Assembly: GCA_024362935.1 (NCBI GenBank)
Contig: JANCRA010000010.1
Coordinates: forward strand, 11,524,501 to 11,588,500
DNA length: 64,000 nt
Direction of reading: 5' to 3'
Source: Setophaga petechia
Lineage: Eukaryota > Chordata > Aves > Passeriformes > Parulidae
In this document: piece after piece, positions 14,140-27,100 of the stretch
Layout of the letters: the number at the start of each line of letters is the position of its first letter
Position numbering within the stretch: position 1 is the stretch's first letter
The notes under the pieces: generated by a model
What the model was told of the DNA's origin: nothing
The model's database searches: none
Seen by the model: only the letters and a program-made list of their open reading frames with translations
Program-made: the position numbers and the translations under genes

Positions 14140-14968
14140 ACTTTTTAGTTGACATCCCCTTATTCATCTCTCAAGGGAAGTTTCCTAACTGAGCTGCAAG
14201 ATCCTGGTCATACTAGACTTTGTAATAAATAGGATTTATGTGAAAATTTAAAATTCTTCTTGTCTTTGGTAGAGACTGCCTACCAACCCTACTGAAAGAC
14301 TCATTTGTGATTTGCTGCCAAAGGATTAGTTTTCTACTAGCACAGGTTCAGGTCTATTAGCAAAGACAGGATGTCTTGACTGTAGTGTCTGTGCTTTGGA
14401 TAGTGTTTGCAGGAGCTGGTGTTCTTGGCTAATGGACCTTGGCTAATGGGATTTTGTTTCAAACAAAGGCTTTTCTATGTTTTACCTTTGCATCAGTCAG
14501 TTACAGTCTGGCACTTGTTTTTCATCAGCTGACTTACTCTATTTCTTAGCTTCCTGGGGAGACAGTAGATCCAAGTGGGATGAACAGCAAAGGAGGGATT
14601 TCCCTGGCTAGAGCTTTCTGCCATGTGTCTGCTGCGAGCTGCGAGCTGGGCTGCCACTGTGCCTGTCAGGCAGAGCCCCAGCAGCCCAGGCTTCACCCAG
14701 CACTGGAGCTTGCACAGCCAGACTGAAGATGCAGAGCCACACACAAAGGCTGGACAACCTTGGCTTTCAAGCACAGAAGTGCAGAGCACCAGAACTATCA
14801 AATTAAGCATCATCAGAGAAGCACAGCTCAAAGGCAATTATGTCCTTAAGCACGTGTTGCTCTTCCCTCTCAGTGGGATCCAGCTGTGATCCAGAGCCAA
14901 TGCAGCATTTGTCTCCCCAAATTCTCCAGTCTCTGCAGAATCTGGAAGCACTGAGACCCCCTGAACTT

Positions 14969-15138
14969 CTATTGGTCCACTAAATCTGGAGGAGGAGGGA
15001 TCAGATCCCGTGGGTTCAGCCGAGCCACGAGGCACACGTCGTAACTGTCGTGCATGAGCACGTTGGTGGCCACCACGTTCCACTGGTTCTCCCACGTGTC
15101 CAGCTCCAGGATCTCCTTGGTGATCACTTCATGACGAG
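14969..15138 (-). CDS. KBTBD12: KBTBD12 last coding exon and stop codon
   Basis: This exon completes codon 564 (G plus CT gives Ala), encodes residues 565-619 and ends with TAG at 14969-14971. The acceptor is a clean polypyrimidine tract (TTTGTTTTTCAG). It carries the closing blade, with ENQWNVV and the DSYDVCLVAR strand, then a short proline-rich tail (NPRDLIPPPPDLVDQ). The tail is about four residues shorter than the human protein as I recall it. Wobble positions here are noticeably GC-rich compared with the flanking intron. A different minus-strand reading frame runs through the same bases and is not the real one. Confidence 0.94.
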
Positions 15139-18100
15139 CTGAAAAACAAAGGCAACAGCAGCAGGGGACAAGTCAAACAGGATCCAAGAGGTTTGGGCAG
15201 TTGTTATTATGAGCCTTCTGAAAGGGGAAATAAAAAGGTAATTTCTGTGGTACTGTCAACATACAGCAAATTAAATAGTGCAGATGGAAATCTCCACAGT
15301 GCAGTCAGTCCTCACACTCTGGGTGCCAGGTGCAGAGACAAAAGCATCACGTGCTCCATCTTTGTACAAGTATGCAGGTGGCATTTTATCCTGCAGTCAA
15401 TTGTCAGATGCTCATCTTTTAGAGACAGAGTATTGCCCCTTGTTCACAAGCATGCCTGCATGCAGTGTGTTCTTTTCTTTGCCCCAACCAAGATGCAATT
15501 CTCAGGCTGCAGGAAGCACTCCAATACTGTGGCTTTTCTTGGGTGCACAGTCTGGTCATCCTGTGATTTAGGGAGAAATAAAGACAGATAAAGCCCCCAA
15601 GGCTCTAGATGCGCTTTAGATGTTCTGAAATGCTGAGGAATTTGTCACGGACAGGCAGGTTAGAAGAATGCCATTAAATCACAGCCAACCTCCAGACAAG
15701 AAGCTTTTAAAAAGACAAACAAAACATAAAGAATCACCATGAAGCAGAGAACAAGGAGTGCTATATTAAAATTCTTACAAGAACACAAACCCTTCCTTTG
15801 ATAACAACAGTCCTGAGCTCTGCAACAATTGTTACTCAAAGACAACCTTTGCTAAAAATAAAACCATCTTTCATTTCTGCTCACTTTTTCTTTTCATCTT
15901 AAAGTTGCTTTCTCACAGCAAGTAACTTTAGCCTAAGTTTTCCTTACTTTGAGGTGAGGACATGCACATGCTTTGCAGTCAGATGAGCCTTAGGAGAGAT
16001 GTTTTAAATTAACCAGGTCTCAGACTTCCAAGGACAGACACTTCACAGGTACCAGGATAAGAACCATCATAGCAAGAAATATTGAATACTCAATGCTGTT
16101 TTATTGAGTCTTAATAGACTGGTGACAGGATAAAATTTACAGGCTCCCGAGTGAGATTCCCATTCAGGTATCCCTTATGGGAATTTTTTATACCTCCAGC
16201 AACAGCTCTATCTCAGCATAGATCTCCACAAGCACAAGCCTACTCTCCACGAGCCTTGAGTAAGATTGCAGGATACAATCTCATCTGAACAGTCTTTGTT
16301 CCATTCCTTTTTGTGAAACAGGTTATGATGGATTGCTTATTGAACCTGGACTTAATAGGAGGATAATAATACATTGGAAGGCTGCAGCCACTCAAGACAG
16401 AAGACAGCAAACTGCTAAAAAGCCATTTACATGTGAAGAGAGAAGACAAAACTGAAAAAGAGCAAACAAATAACATGTGCCACTACCAGCAAACTCCTGT
16501 ACGACCCTGCAAGAGTGAAGAGGCTTTTCCTGAGGCAAATACAGGAACACAGACAGACCAAAGCTGTGGCACAGAAGGCTCCTGTCTCTGTGGTCTTTTA
16601 TTAGATCACCTCTTTTATGCAATAAATTTTTATGCCTGGATTTTCTTTGGCATGGATGATGACAAAAATGAGACAAACACAGGAAAAACAATCAAATGCT
16701 GGAACCAAGGCATTCTGTGAGTGATTGCAACACTTCAGAAAAAGAATTCATAATTAAAACATCAAAGGCAGGTTCAGCAACCCTTCCTTACAAGCCTTGC
16801 TGTGTTTTTTCCTGACCTGGGTGACTCTCAACCTTTATGTCCCCTGTTTCCCTTTTCTGTGGGGTATTCTGACTGGTTTTGTTCCACACTAGAAATTCTG
16901 CTTGGCAGCACACAGGGTGTTAGCTAACTCTTAACCCTTGGGAGATAAAAAGAGTCAAAGGAAGCAATAATTTCTCTAGTCTTATCTGGTTTGAAGGAAA
17001 ATAAGCAGCACCCTTTAGATGAGAAAGTTCATGTGAGGCAAAGCACTGTTCAAAATAGTCATACTTCAGAAAAAAAAATTGCACCTTTTCTATTTAAAGG
17101 ATAAATGGGTTGAAAACCCTCAGTTCTCAAGCCTTCTTTTAATTTTATTTTTTCTTGGTAAAAACAACAGAAAAGGTGGTACTTTCCAAAGAGAATAGCA
17201 CCTTTGATTCCAGGCTATAATGCTTGATTTGGGCTTTAATCCCAATACACAGCATGAAGGTACAAATAATTCCTGATTCTTCTTCATTGATTTGCCTTAT
17301 TTAATTGCAATTTTAAAAAGGCAATATCATAGCAGATTATTCTGCTCACAGGAGAATCGTGTGACACCTACAAAATGCAATTGGCTGTATTGCAGAGATT
17401 ACTTTTTAAAAAGCCACCCCACACAACTCTCTGTCCTCATTGCATTATTCTGCCTCACTACACACAACCACCTCACCTAATGAAAGGGTTTCACTCATTT
17501 TATTTCTACAAAAGGAGGCATTGTTTTCTGCATGTTCTTGTTTAACCATGAGAAGTTTTAAGAAACTTTCTTACACTGTGTTTTTCTGCACGGGATTTAA
17601 ACCACTTCAGATTAGAATGATTCCAATTGTACAAACCCAACCCTGATGCAGATCCTTTTCTAGCAGTAAAACAGTGATTTATTCATACTCAGGAAAGAAA
17701 GAGACTAAACCAGCAAAGGGACCATTAATCCCAGTGTAACTTAATCCCCACCAGAAATTGTGATGTGTTTAAAAAAGTCAGAACTCTATTGGTACAGTTT
17801 TGCCTTCTTGATGTACAAGTCCAGACTGAAGGTTAACAGTGAGCCTAGAAATTCATCTCTTCCCAGTGACAAGACTTAAATTACACCTGAAAATGTTCAA
17901 TTTATGAGAGTTAAAACTGTATTTTATATAAGCAAATAGAGTAGTCAAAGCAAAATTAGTTTTAAGATTAACTTTTATATTCTGGTCTGCAAACAAAACA
18001 CTTTTTCACATTATTTTTTTCTTTGAATGTGTGGAAAGAAAAAGAACAAAAATATTAATTTTCAGTAAGTGATTGCCTGCCTTCCATACAATCATGTTTT

Positions 18101-21100
18101 TTCTTGGAAAGGTTTGTGACTCACTCCCCAAATATGGCCAGACTTCATTTTATGCCGTAAGTTTTCTCATGCCATTTGAATCAGGAGTGAACATAAATCA
18201 GGATGAACAATTCTTGGAAAGACACACAGTATGACTGCAGGCAACATAAATATTTCATCTCCTTTTTCATCTGTTTTGTTGTTGTTGGTTTTTTTGTTTG
18301 TTTTTTAGGGTTTTTTGGTTTGTTTTTTAGGGTTTTTTGCTTTGTTGTGTTTTGTTTCTTTGTGGGTGTTTTGATGGATTTTTTTTTTTTACCACATTCC
18401 AATTCTGATTTGGAGGCTGGGAATGAAAGAACAACTTTCCATATTACAATAGTATTTATTAGCACCTTTTTTGGACCTTTGTTTCTCATTTGTAACTGAA
18501 AATTCAGGTACAATTGTCAGGTTTTGAGTTGAGGGGGCTAAAGGGAGGCAGACGTAGAAGAATTAAGCAATATGCTTAGCAGGTAGAAAATTCATACTCC
18601 ATCCAGGACTACTAACCACACAGCTATTACATTTGCAAGCCAAGATAAATAAATTCATTCTGCTGTAGTCTGCTCACTGTCCAGAGCAGTGAACTAAAAA
18701 AAACCCAAAAAACATTCTGAATTTCCATTCACTGGAGTGAAATCTATGGCAAGTTTGCTGAAATGTGGTTGATATTTCATTGTTTCTTGCAGAAGCCCAT
18801 TGACATCAGCTGGGAGGTTTGCTCCAGCACAAGAATGAGGAAGCAGAGTGGTGGAGACAGTGAGAGCAGGTGCCAAGCCACAAGTCGTGATGCCTCTGCC
18901 TCGTTGCAGGGCAGAGAAATTTAAAAAAATAATAAAAAAAAAGTATTCTGGGACAATTCCCCTGCTCTTCTATCAGTGACAGAGCCACAATGACACACTG
19001 TTAGATTTCCAGCAGCACCTCAGCAACTTTATCCAGAGCAGGACCACCTCGTGTGCTGGGAAAAGCCTCAGTGTCACATCTGTCCTGGAGCTCTGGGCCC
19101 TAGGACATCCTCACACAGGCCACTGATGTTGATTCTCAGGCTGGTACAACCTTTTTCCTTTCCAGTATGAAGGTTCCTAACATGCTCTCTATTCTTTTGC
19201 CATAGATCCATTTATATAAAGAAATTTTTAAAAAAGACACCAAACCTGTAGCAGTTGAACTGCTGTCTGCTCTGCTCCTGTCATGGAAAAAATATCACAA
19301 GGTGCTTGCCAATTCAACAGTCCTTGAAATATTTACTCAGGTGTTTCTTTCACTTGTTTGCCCAGTTCTTGACACCAAACAGCCACCCAGAGCTGCCTTG
19401 GAGCAGTTCAGCCTCCACTGCTGGTTTGTACCTGTTTTTTCATGCCATTATCTGTACCAGAGAATGATTTCAAACACATGGGACTAGCCTCTGCTACTTA
19501 TCTTCCTCATCACTAATAGCTGCTTTCATAATTACATGAGGTGGAGTTAGGTGACCTGGGAATTCATATTTGTGTTGCAAAGGGATAGAAGTGCATTTAG
19601 ATCATTACTACCAGATGTCCTGGCTCCTCATTTGCAGTAGGAAAAATAATAAGTTCACCGAGTCTGTGGCCTTCAATCCCATTTGTGTGTGTGAGCTGCT
19701 CCCTATCTCCACCAGTGAGACACAGGCAGCATCCTCAGGAGGTCAAGGCCATCCATCATCTGTGCCTGTGGGCAGGAGCAGGCAGAGAATCCAGAGGAGA
19801 GGCAGCTTGGCTGGGCTGTTTAAGGCTGGCCAGGCGAAGTACCAGGCAGTGTATCCCACCAGACACACCCAAAGCTGGGGGCTTCAATTTACCACTGTGG
19901 CACCTTGCTGTTTTCCCAGCACCTGCATGGAGTAAGGTAAGATATTCATTCTCATAGACAGATCCTCTCTCATCCTGATCTGCTGTGCAATTCTTCAGGA
20001 CCATAGATTGATGAGCCACCCATTCACTCACAAATCAATGGATACAAACATTAAATATATACATATATATACATATGTGTGTGTGTAAAGAATGGGCTGA
20101 TCTACAGAAGGGAGCTCCTAATTCAGTTGCTTCAGCTGCAATCCTTGGGACTGACCCAGGATGACTGCTTAAGCTTTTAAAAATCTTTCCAGATTTTGCC
20201 TGCTCTTCATGGCCAAGGCCTCTTTCAGGCACAGTCTCACAAGCAGGTGATAGCAGATCACAGGTCACAGAGGCAGCAAATCAATGCAATATGAATTTAT
20301 CTGGGTAAAAACAGCAAATCAGAGTAAGAATTGTTTGGCTCAACCCATCCTGAAATACTGTTTCTAAATGCCTTACAATAGGTTCATATATAATTTATAG
20401 AAGATGTAAAACATGTTTAGACTGTGCACGACAGTTTTGAACACAGTTGATGTCATACATGGCTACAAGCCATGTTTCTAAACAACCTATTGACCTTTTC
20501 AGCAATTAATTAAAATGCATTAAAATATCTATTAATCATTCATTAACCCTTTATAAACAATAAATGAGCCTCAGTAAGAAGCAGGACTGAATAGCTAATA
20601 CCACTTCCAGAGAGTGAGAAGGTCAAATTTAGATGTGAAATGAGCAGGTGCTGCTACCCAGCAATTCCCCTGACCTGATTTGGCCTCATTTATGGCAGCA
20701 CATTTCCAGCTAATGAGCAGGGTAGATGAGCAGCCCTCCCTGGGCAGGCAGCATTTGCAGAGGTCTCTCCCAGTGCCAGCAGCTCATGCTGGTGCTGGGG
20801 GAGAATTTGGTGAAAGGTCAAGCTGCATTTTTGGGGTAGATGTGGCTGTGAGCTGCAGAGCTGTGGCAGTGCCTGCAGCCCTGAGCAGAGCCCTGTGCTG
20901 AGCAAAATGCAAGGGCCCTGAATCTCTTCCATTGGTGGGAATATTTATTCTAATGGCAAAAACTGTGGGCAGGAGAACTTTAATTATTCATCTGTGCACA
21001 CTAAATTTTAACAGAGGGAAACAAACAGTGCTGCAGATAAGCAGCCCCGAGGTTTGAACCTCTGCTTTATTTAGCTGGGAACATGGGAAGGTGCTGGAGA

Positions 21101-24100
21101 ACCAGGTTTTGTTCCAATCTCTCAACCCCCAAGCTTCACAAGTGCAGTATTTACTGTGCCAGATTCCTTAATATGTCTATATTTAATTCCAGTAATGTTC
21201 CATAACCACTATAATAAAAAACAAGCACTAGAATGATTCTCCATCTAAATCACATAATGGAGGAGACTAAGGGGAACAGCTTCCATGGGAGATTAGTCAA
21301 AATAAATAACTATTAAGTTAGTCTGCTATTAGGAGTGGGCAGTGTGGAGATAAAAACTCGTTAGCTCAGCTGGAATATAGTAATTACTACACAGTTCTGC
21401 ACTGCTGCAAGCAGAGCTGCTTCTATTCCAATGCATGGATTGCAGATTATGTAAATGAGGAAGAATAGACTAGAAAATCAATCCACTGTAAATTTTTGTT
21501 TTGTTTATAAGAATCAAAATTAACACAAATAGTAGGACTCTGTATCATGGTCACCTATCCTGGGTAACAGTTGCAAGCACAAAATAATTTAGATTCTTGC
21601 ATGTCCATTTCATAGACATTTCTTTCCTTCTTCCTTTCTCTGGCTGTAACACTATCAAGAGAAAAATTTATTTCTACTTGATATGAGTAAGTAAATAACA
21701 AAACTGGATTAAGCAGCTCTGGTACCACATGAAACTACACACATTGCAGAAATTTTCAACATACATGTTAGGGAAGTACATTCACCTTCTCTACTCTAAG
21801 CTACACAGGAGGGAGATGGCAAAGCTGCCAGTTCAGAGACAGACAGCTCCACAAAAAGCCCCATTACCTGACGAAATTATGAGACCTTTCAGGGGATATG
21901 TGCTGCTAAGACCAGATCTATTAAACATTTCATAATTTGCATTGGAGTGCTTGTTCCTGTACTTTGCACATCAGCTGATGTCACATGTATGACAGTATCA
22001 CAGTAAAGGTGGAATTTTAATTAATATCATAGAATGATTTAGGTTGGAAAAGACCTCTAAGATCACCAAGTCCAAGAATTAGCTGAGCACTGCCAAGATA
22101 CCCCTAACTCACATCCCTCAGTGCCACAACTACATGGCTTTTAAACACCTCCTGGGATGGTGATTCCACCACTGACCTAAGCAGCCCATTCCGGTGCTTG
22201 ACAGTCTTTTCAATGAAGAAATTTTCCTTAATACCCAATCTAAACATTCCCAGGTGCAATTTGAGGCTGCTTCCTCTTGTCCTGTCGCTTGTTACACCTG
22301 GGAGCAGAGACTGACCCCACCTGGCTACAATCTCCTTTCAGGTGCTGTAGAGCCATAAGCTCCCCCTGAGCCTCCTTTTCTCCAGGCTAAACACCCCCAG
22401 CTGTCCCAAGGAGGTTTGTGCTCCAGCCCCTTCCCCAGCTCCCCTGCCCTTCTCTGGACACACTCCAGCCCCTCAATGTCTTTGTGTAGTGAGGGGCCCA
22501 AAACTGAACCCAGGATTTGAGCTGTGGCCTCAGCAGTGCCCAGTACAGGGCAACAATCACTGCCCTGGTCCTGCTGGCCACACTGTCACTGATACAGCCA
22601 GGATGCTTTGAGTTAAAAAAAAAAAAACAAAACAACAAAACAACAATAACTCAGCTCTGGATTTCAGTTTCCAGACAGCTGGACCAACACCTATAGCCTG
22701 AAACTAAAGCTACAATCCCCAGTCACCAGATACAGGCTACAAGTGACAATGGCAGCAGATGACATAGTCCCAGTAAGCAGGCACACATCTTTTCTTTGAT
22801 TACTTTCACGAGAAAAACATTTATAATGCTCAGAAGCAGTCAAAAAGAAAGGGAACCTGATCTAGCAGGCATTTTATAATGGTGTAATCCTGCATACCTG
22901 AAGAGCTGCTCCCCCTCCATCAGGGAGCCACACTAATGAGACTGCTTCTGCTGGGCACAGGCTGATGTCAGTAGCTGTCAGCCTGTGCAGCTTGACAGGT
23001 TTTTGTTCAATGAAAAGAAAATAAAGCACATCAACAAGAACACTGTACAGTCAGGCTGCAAAGGCTGGTTTAAATTCCACAGTTACAGCAGGAATTGTGG
23101 CAATATTTTAGCAGAAATCCTGCTGGCTGTTGCACACTGAGCCCTGCTGAGTATTCATACCTGGGGTAATGTTTTCACTCTGTGCTGAACTATAAATTAA
23201 TGAAAAAAAAATAAAACATTTGTGATTATCTTGATGAATGCCACAACAGTGCTAAAAAATGACATTTGTGACACAAGGCTTCATGAGCTGGAACCTAGCA
23301 GGTTAATGGTTCCTGTTTACCATAGAAGCTTTAGTAGAAAATGAGCTAATTTGTATAAACAACTGGACAACAGATGAAGTTTTGCAAGTCTCACTAAGGA
23401 GGAGACAGATTCAAAACAAGAAATGTGTGTTTTGGGTACTTATGACTGCAAAAACATACAACATTAATCAGCTAGTGATAACAATACAGAGGTCTTTCAA
23501 GTGTTTGCACCATCAAACCAGACACCAAGTTCTGATGTGTTTGCCCTAGGTAAGCCAAGTTAGAATCCCTCACATCCTGATTTAAACATGAAGCTTGAAG
23601 AGAAGGAGAGCTTCTCTGAATTCTGAATTTCTTTCTGCTCCTTCAGAGCAGATATAAAGCGCCAAGGATCTGAATCTCCCTCTGAAGTGTCTGTGGTTCT
23701 CCATCTGCTGCAGGGAGCCCAGGGTTACCAAGGTCTTAGTGTAGGCACTGCAGAGAAGTGTCTGAACTTCAGCTGAATTAATCCCCTTTCCTCTTCCATG
23801 GCCAGCTTTGAACAACCTTCTAACTTGAGCAAGCCTCAGCAGGGGAAACCTCACAAGCATTACCAAGATATCTCAACATTGAAAAATATTCCTTGCAGTT
23901 CAGAGGGAGCTTGAACACACCTTGGAGTTCAGTCATCTGCTAGAAAGACTCCTATTGGTACTGTCATCTGGCCAAGGTTACTTCCCTCTACAGTAGCTGT
24001 AGTTTTTCTTCATTTTCTCCTGGGAATGATGGTAGGGCTGCATAATTTGTCTTCCCTTCAGGCAGACAAGGACTTGTGACAGACAATACATATGGAATGG

Positions 24101-27100
24101 GAATCCTGCCATCACAAAACTCCAGTTGTCACATGGGACTCAGAAAAGATGGTAGGTGAGCAGTACTTATCCTTTCTTCCAAATTTAGGGCCCTTCAAGC
24201 AGTTAACAACTGTTTTTCAGCTTTGGCTGCAGCATCTCTGGGCTCTAATGATCCACTTAGGTCGATACACATGCAGGAAGGCATATAGAGCATGACACAT
24301 ACCAGTCAAAAATTAACATGAAACAATGTCTTTACCAGGTCAACTTCCTGCTGGATCAAGAGTGGGTTTAAGCAAATGCAAAGGCAAGTGAAAGCTGAAA
24401 AGATTGGGACAGATTTATACTATACAGGGGGGCGGGTTTTAGCCCTATATGCTAGGACTTCAGTTGCAGCAGTGATTTTGGCTTATTTTCCTTTTTTTTT
24501 TTCTTTGCTGTGCTTATTCTTGAATGATCACAGCAGTCTTTTGGCATTCAGCAGGCAGAAAACCCAAAGACTACAGCTGTGCTTCCAGCTTGTTCCAAGA
24601 ACTCCAACTGGATGAAAATAAATTACAATGTTTTGTAAAATTGGAATATCCTCTTTCAGTCACATCCCTCACAAAAACCAAAGTGACATGCCAAGAAGCC
24701 CAAAGACCAAAACCAAACAAACACATTCTAAAATAATGCTATCTTCTACTAAAGCAGCAGAAGCACATGCTGTTCTGTACCTTGAAGCTGCTGAGCAGCT
24801 GTAATTGTGAAAGTGCAGGGTCAAGTCACCCTCTCCAAGCTCCCACGTGGCAGTAATAACCCTCTCTTCATCAGGCAAGAGCCCTTTCCAGCATGCAGAG
24901 AACATGTGGCCAGGGAGAGAGGCCAGCCAGGTGACATCTCCACCCTCACTCATGGCCTCTGTCCATCCTTGTCTTGATGATGTAGCCAGAAGCTGTCACT
25001 GTCGTGACCATTTAGAAAGCCCTTTTCTTGTACTAACTTGAAAGTCACATTAATAACCCTGTGTTTAAGGCACAGGTTCCTCTCGACTCCTAAACTATGT
25101 GGTTACACTTGATTTGACAGTGAGACTCTTATTTTGGCTGCCTTGTTAATGACTGCCTAACAGCACAACTACACACTACTTCTGTACTGGTGCACAGAAT
25201 GCACATATGGGGGGTCAGAATTCAGGTTGCACAGGTAACTGCAAAACTGGCATTTTCTAACTTTGACTTCTTGTTTTCCAATCTAAATAATACCATTAGT
25301 ACAAAGGAGTTCTATACATAATGATACAGATTACAATAGTAGAGGGTGGAATCAGGACCCCATTGAGCTGGCATTATACAAATATACAAAAGACAGCTTT
25401 CTTGAAATCCACAGGAGAACTTTCAGCCTCTCCCAGAACAACTACTCTTTATACATGACTCAGTGACAGAATGTGGTGGCATTGTACAGAAAATGTTTTT
25501 TATGGCTCTGAAGTTACACTAGTCAGAAAATCTCATATTAATCTGTTAGTCATCTGGAAAAAAATTGCTTCATTTTTCACTGTTAATGATCATAGAGTCA
25601 TCAAATTGTTTAGGGTGAAAAAGACCTTTAAGATCATCCAGTCCAACCATTAACCCAGCACTGCCAAGCCCACCACTAAACCACGTACCCAAGCTCCTCA
25701 TCTACACATCTTTTATCTCCCTCCAGGGACAGTGACTCAACCACTTCCTATGATTAGCCTTTTGAAATTTTTACCCACTAACTTTAGGCTCTTTCATAAT
25801 GTTGCTGAGAAAAAACACAACTAGAATGGCACAAGGTTTGCTATGGAAACACAGATTTGTGATAAGCAAAATTTCTCGGATGTCGCAGAGCTTCCATCAG
25901 AGATGACACGAGAACACGCTGAACAATTCTTTTCAGGAAGGAGCTTCCTCAAACAGCAGCAAATGAAAGCAGGAGGCAAATTGTGAACTAGCTGATGAAG
26001 ATCATCATTCTAAAATAACAGTAGATTTAAGTTTAGAGGTTGTTATACAAGTAAAACTATAATGAGAAGGACAGGTGTCCCAGTGACACCACTATTCCTG
26101 GTCAACAGTGAGGCTGACATGATAGTTATTAGCACTGGATAACTGCTATTGCTATCTGTGCTATTGCTTTCTACTAGAAAGAAATTTGGGGTGGCAGCTG
26201 TATGTAACAGAATCGTTTAAGTGTGCTTGTTTTGCAATCCTTTGCATCTATAATGGAAAAAAATAGGTTATGTGCACTGGAGATCTAGATAAAGCTATGC
26301 AAAGTTGGAAGGAAGAAGACTTAAAAGAAGAAAGGTGTCCCTGGGGCTAAGATTATTTAAAATCACCAGATCTGGAGCTTCAGTCTTTTTGTATTTCAGT
26401 TCCCTACCCAGGGTCCTTGTTAAGTACACAAGCTTTTTCAACATTGATTACAAAAAGCATGTAAGTAAGCAGACAGCGTGAGATAACATAGCTAAGGACT
26501 GATGGACAGGGCCTTAATCTTCAACAAATATGCCCAAGTTCTCTAATGTCCATAAAACACTAAGCTCCTCATTTCTGTAATTCTAAATGTAAATCCAGAA
26601 TAATTCTGCTGAGGTTTTAGATTTGGACAGGTTTAGAAACAGATCAGAAACATCCTTAAATTTTTGTGTTTTGTTAAGGAAAAAAGCAAAAGTCAAACAG
26701 AACCCATTTCATATTGACATTAGGAGCTGGCAGTCCAAAGTGCAGAACCAGGTCTGTGACTCCAGGGCATGCCAGTGCCACCTGATAGGGCTGATCACTC
26801 ATCAGGTCAGACTGTGCCCAGTGAAACTGATTTTAACTACACAGGGAATGCTGGACTCATTTTAGTACCTGCTCCATGAAATCCTCCACAGAGGTACAGC
26901 TTCCCTTCCACGCAGCCTGCACTGGTGGAGTTGGTTCGTAAGGAGAGGAGGGGAGAAGGCATCGGGGGTCCATCCCTCCAAAAGTCTCCATCAGGGTTAT
27001 AAATCTCCACTGCATCGAGACATTTCCGTGTCTGTCCTCTGTCATAACCAAGGCACCCAATTCCTCCTGCAAAAGATACAAAGGTGAAATGTAACAATCC

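Larger units (their letters stand above)
15139..26868 (-). other. KBTBD12: KBTBD12 intron 4
   Basis: 11,730-bp intron, donor GTACTA, acceptor TTTTTCAG, splitting codon 564 after its first base. It carries two CR1 fragments, a T/G-rich tract, a TA/TG microsatellite and a nested inverted-repeat structure, all listed separately. No additional exon was recognised. Confidence 0.88.

Noticed and set aside
14838..15095. A separate 85-codon minus-strand gene
   Set aside because: It is a wrong frame over the last KBTBD12 exon; the real frame has clean splice joining and family similarity.
18296..18339. Interstitial telomeric repeat
   Set aside because: The unit is 22 bp with long T runs, not (TTAGGG)n.
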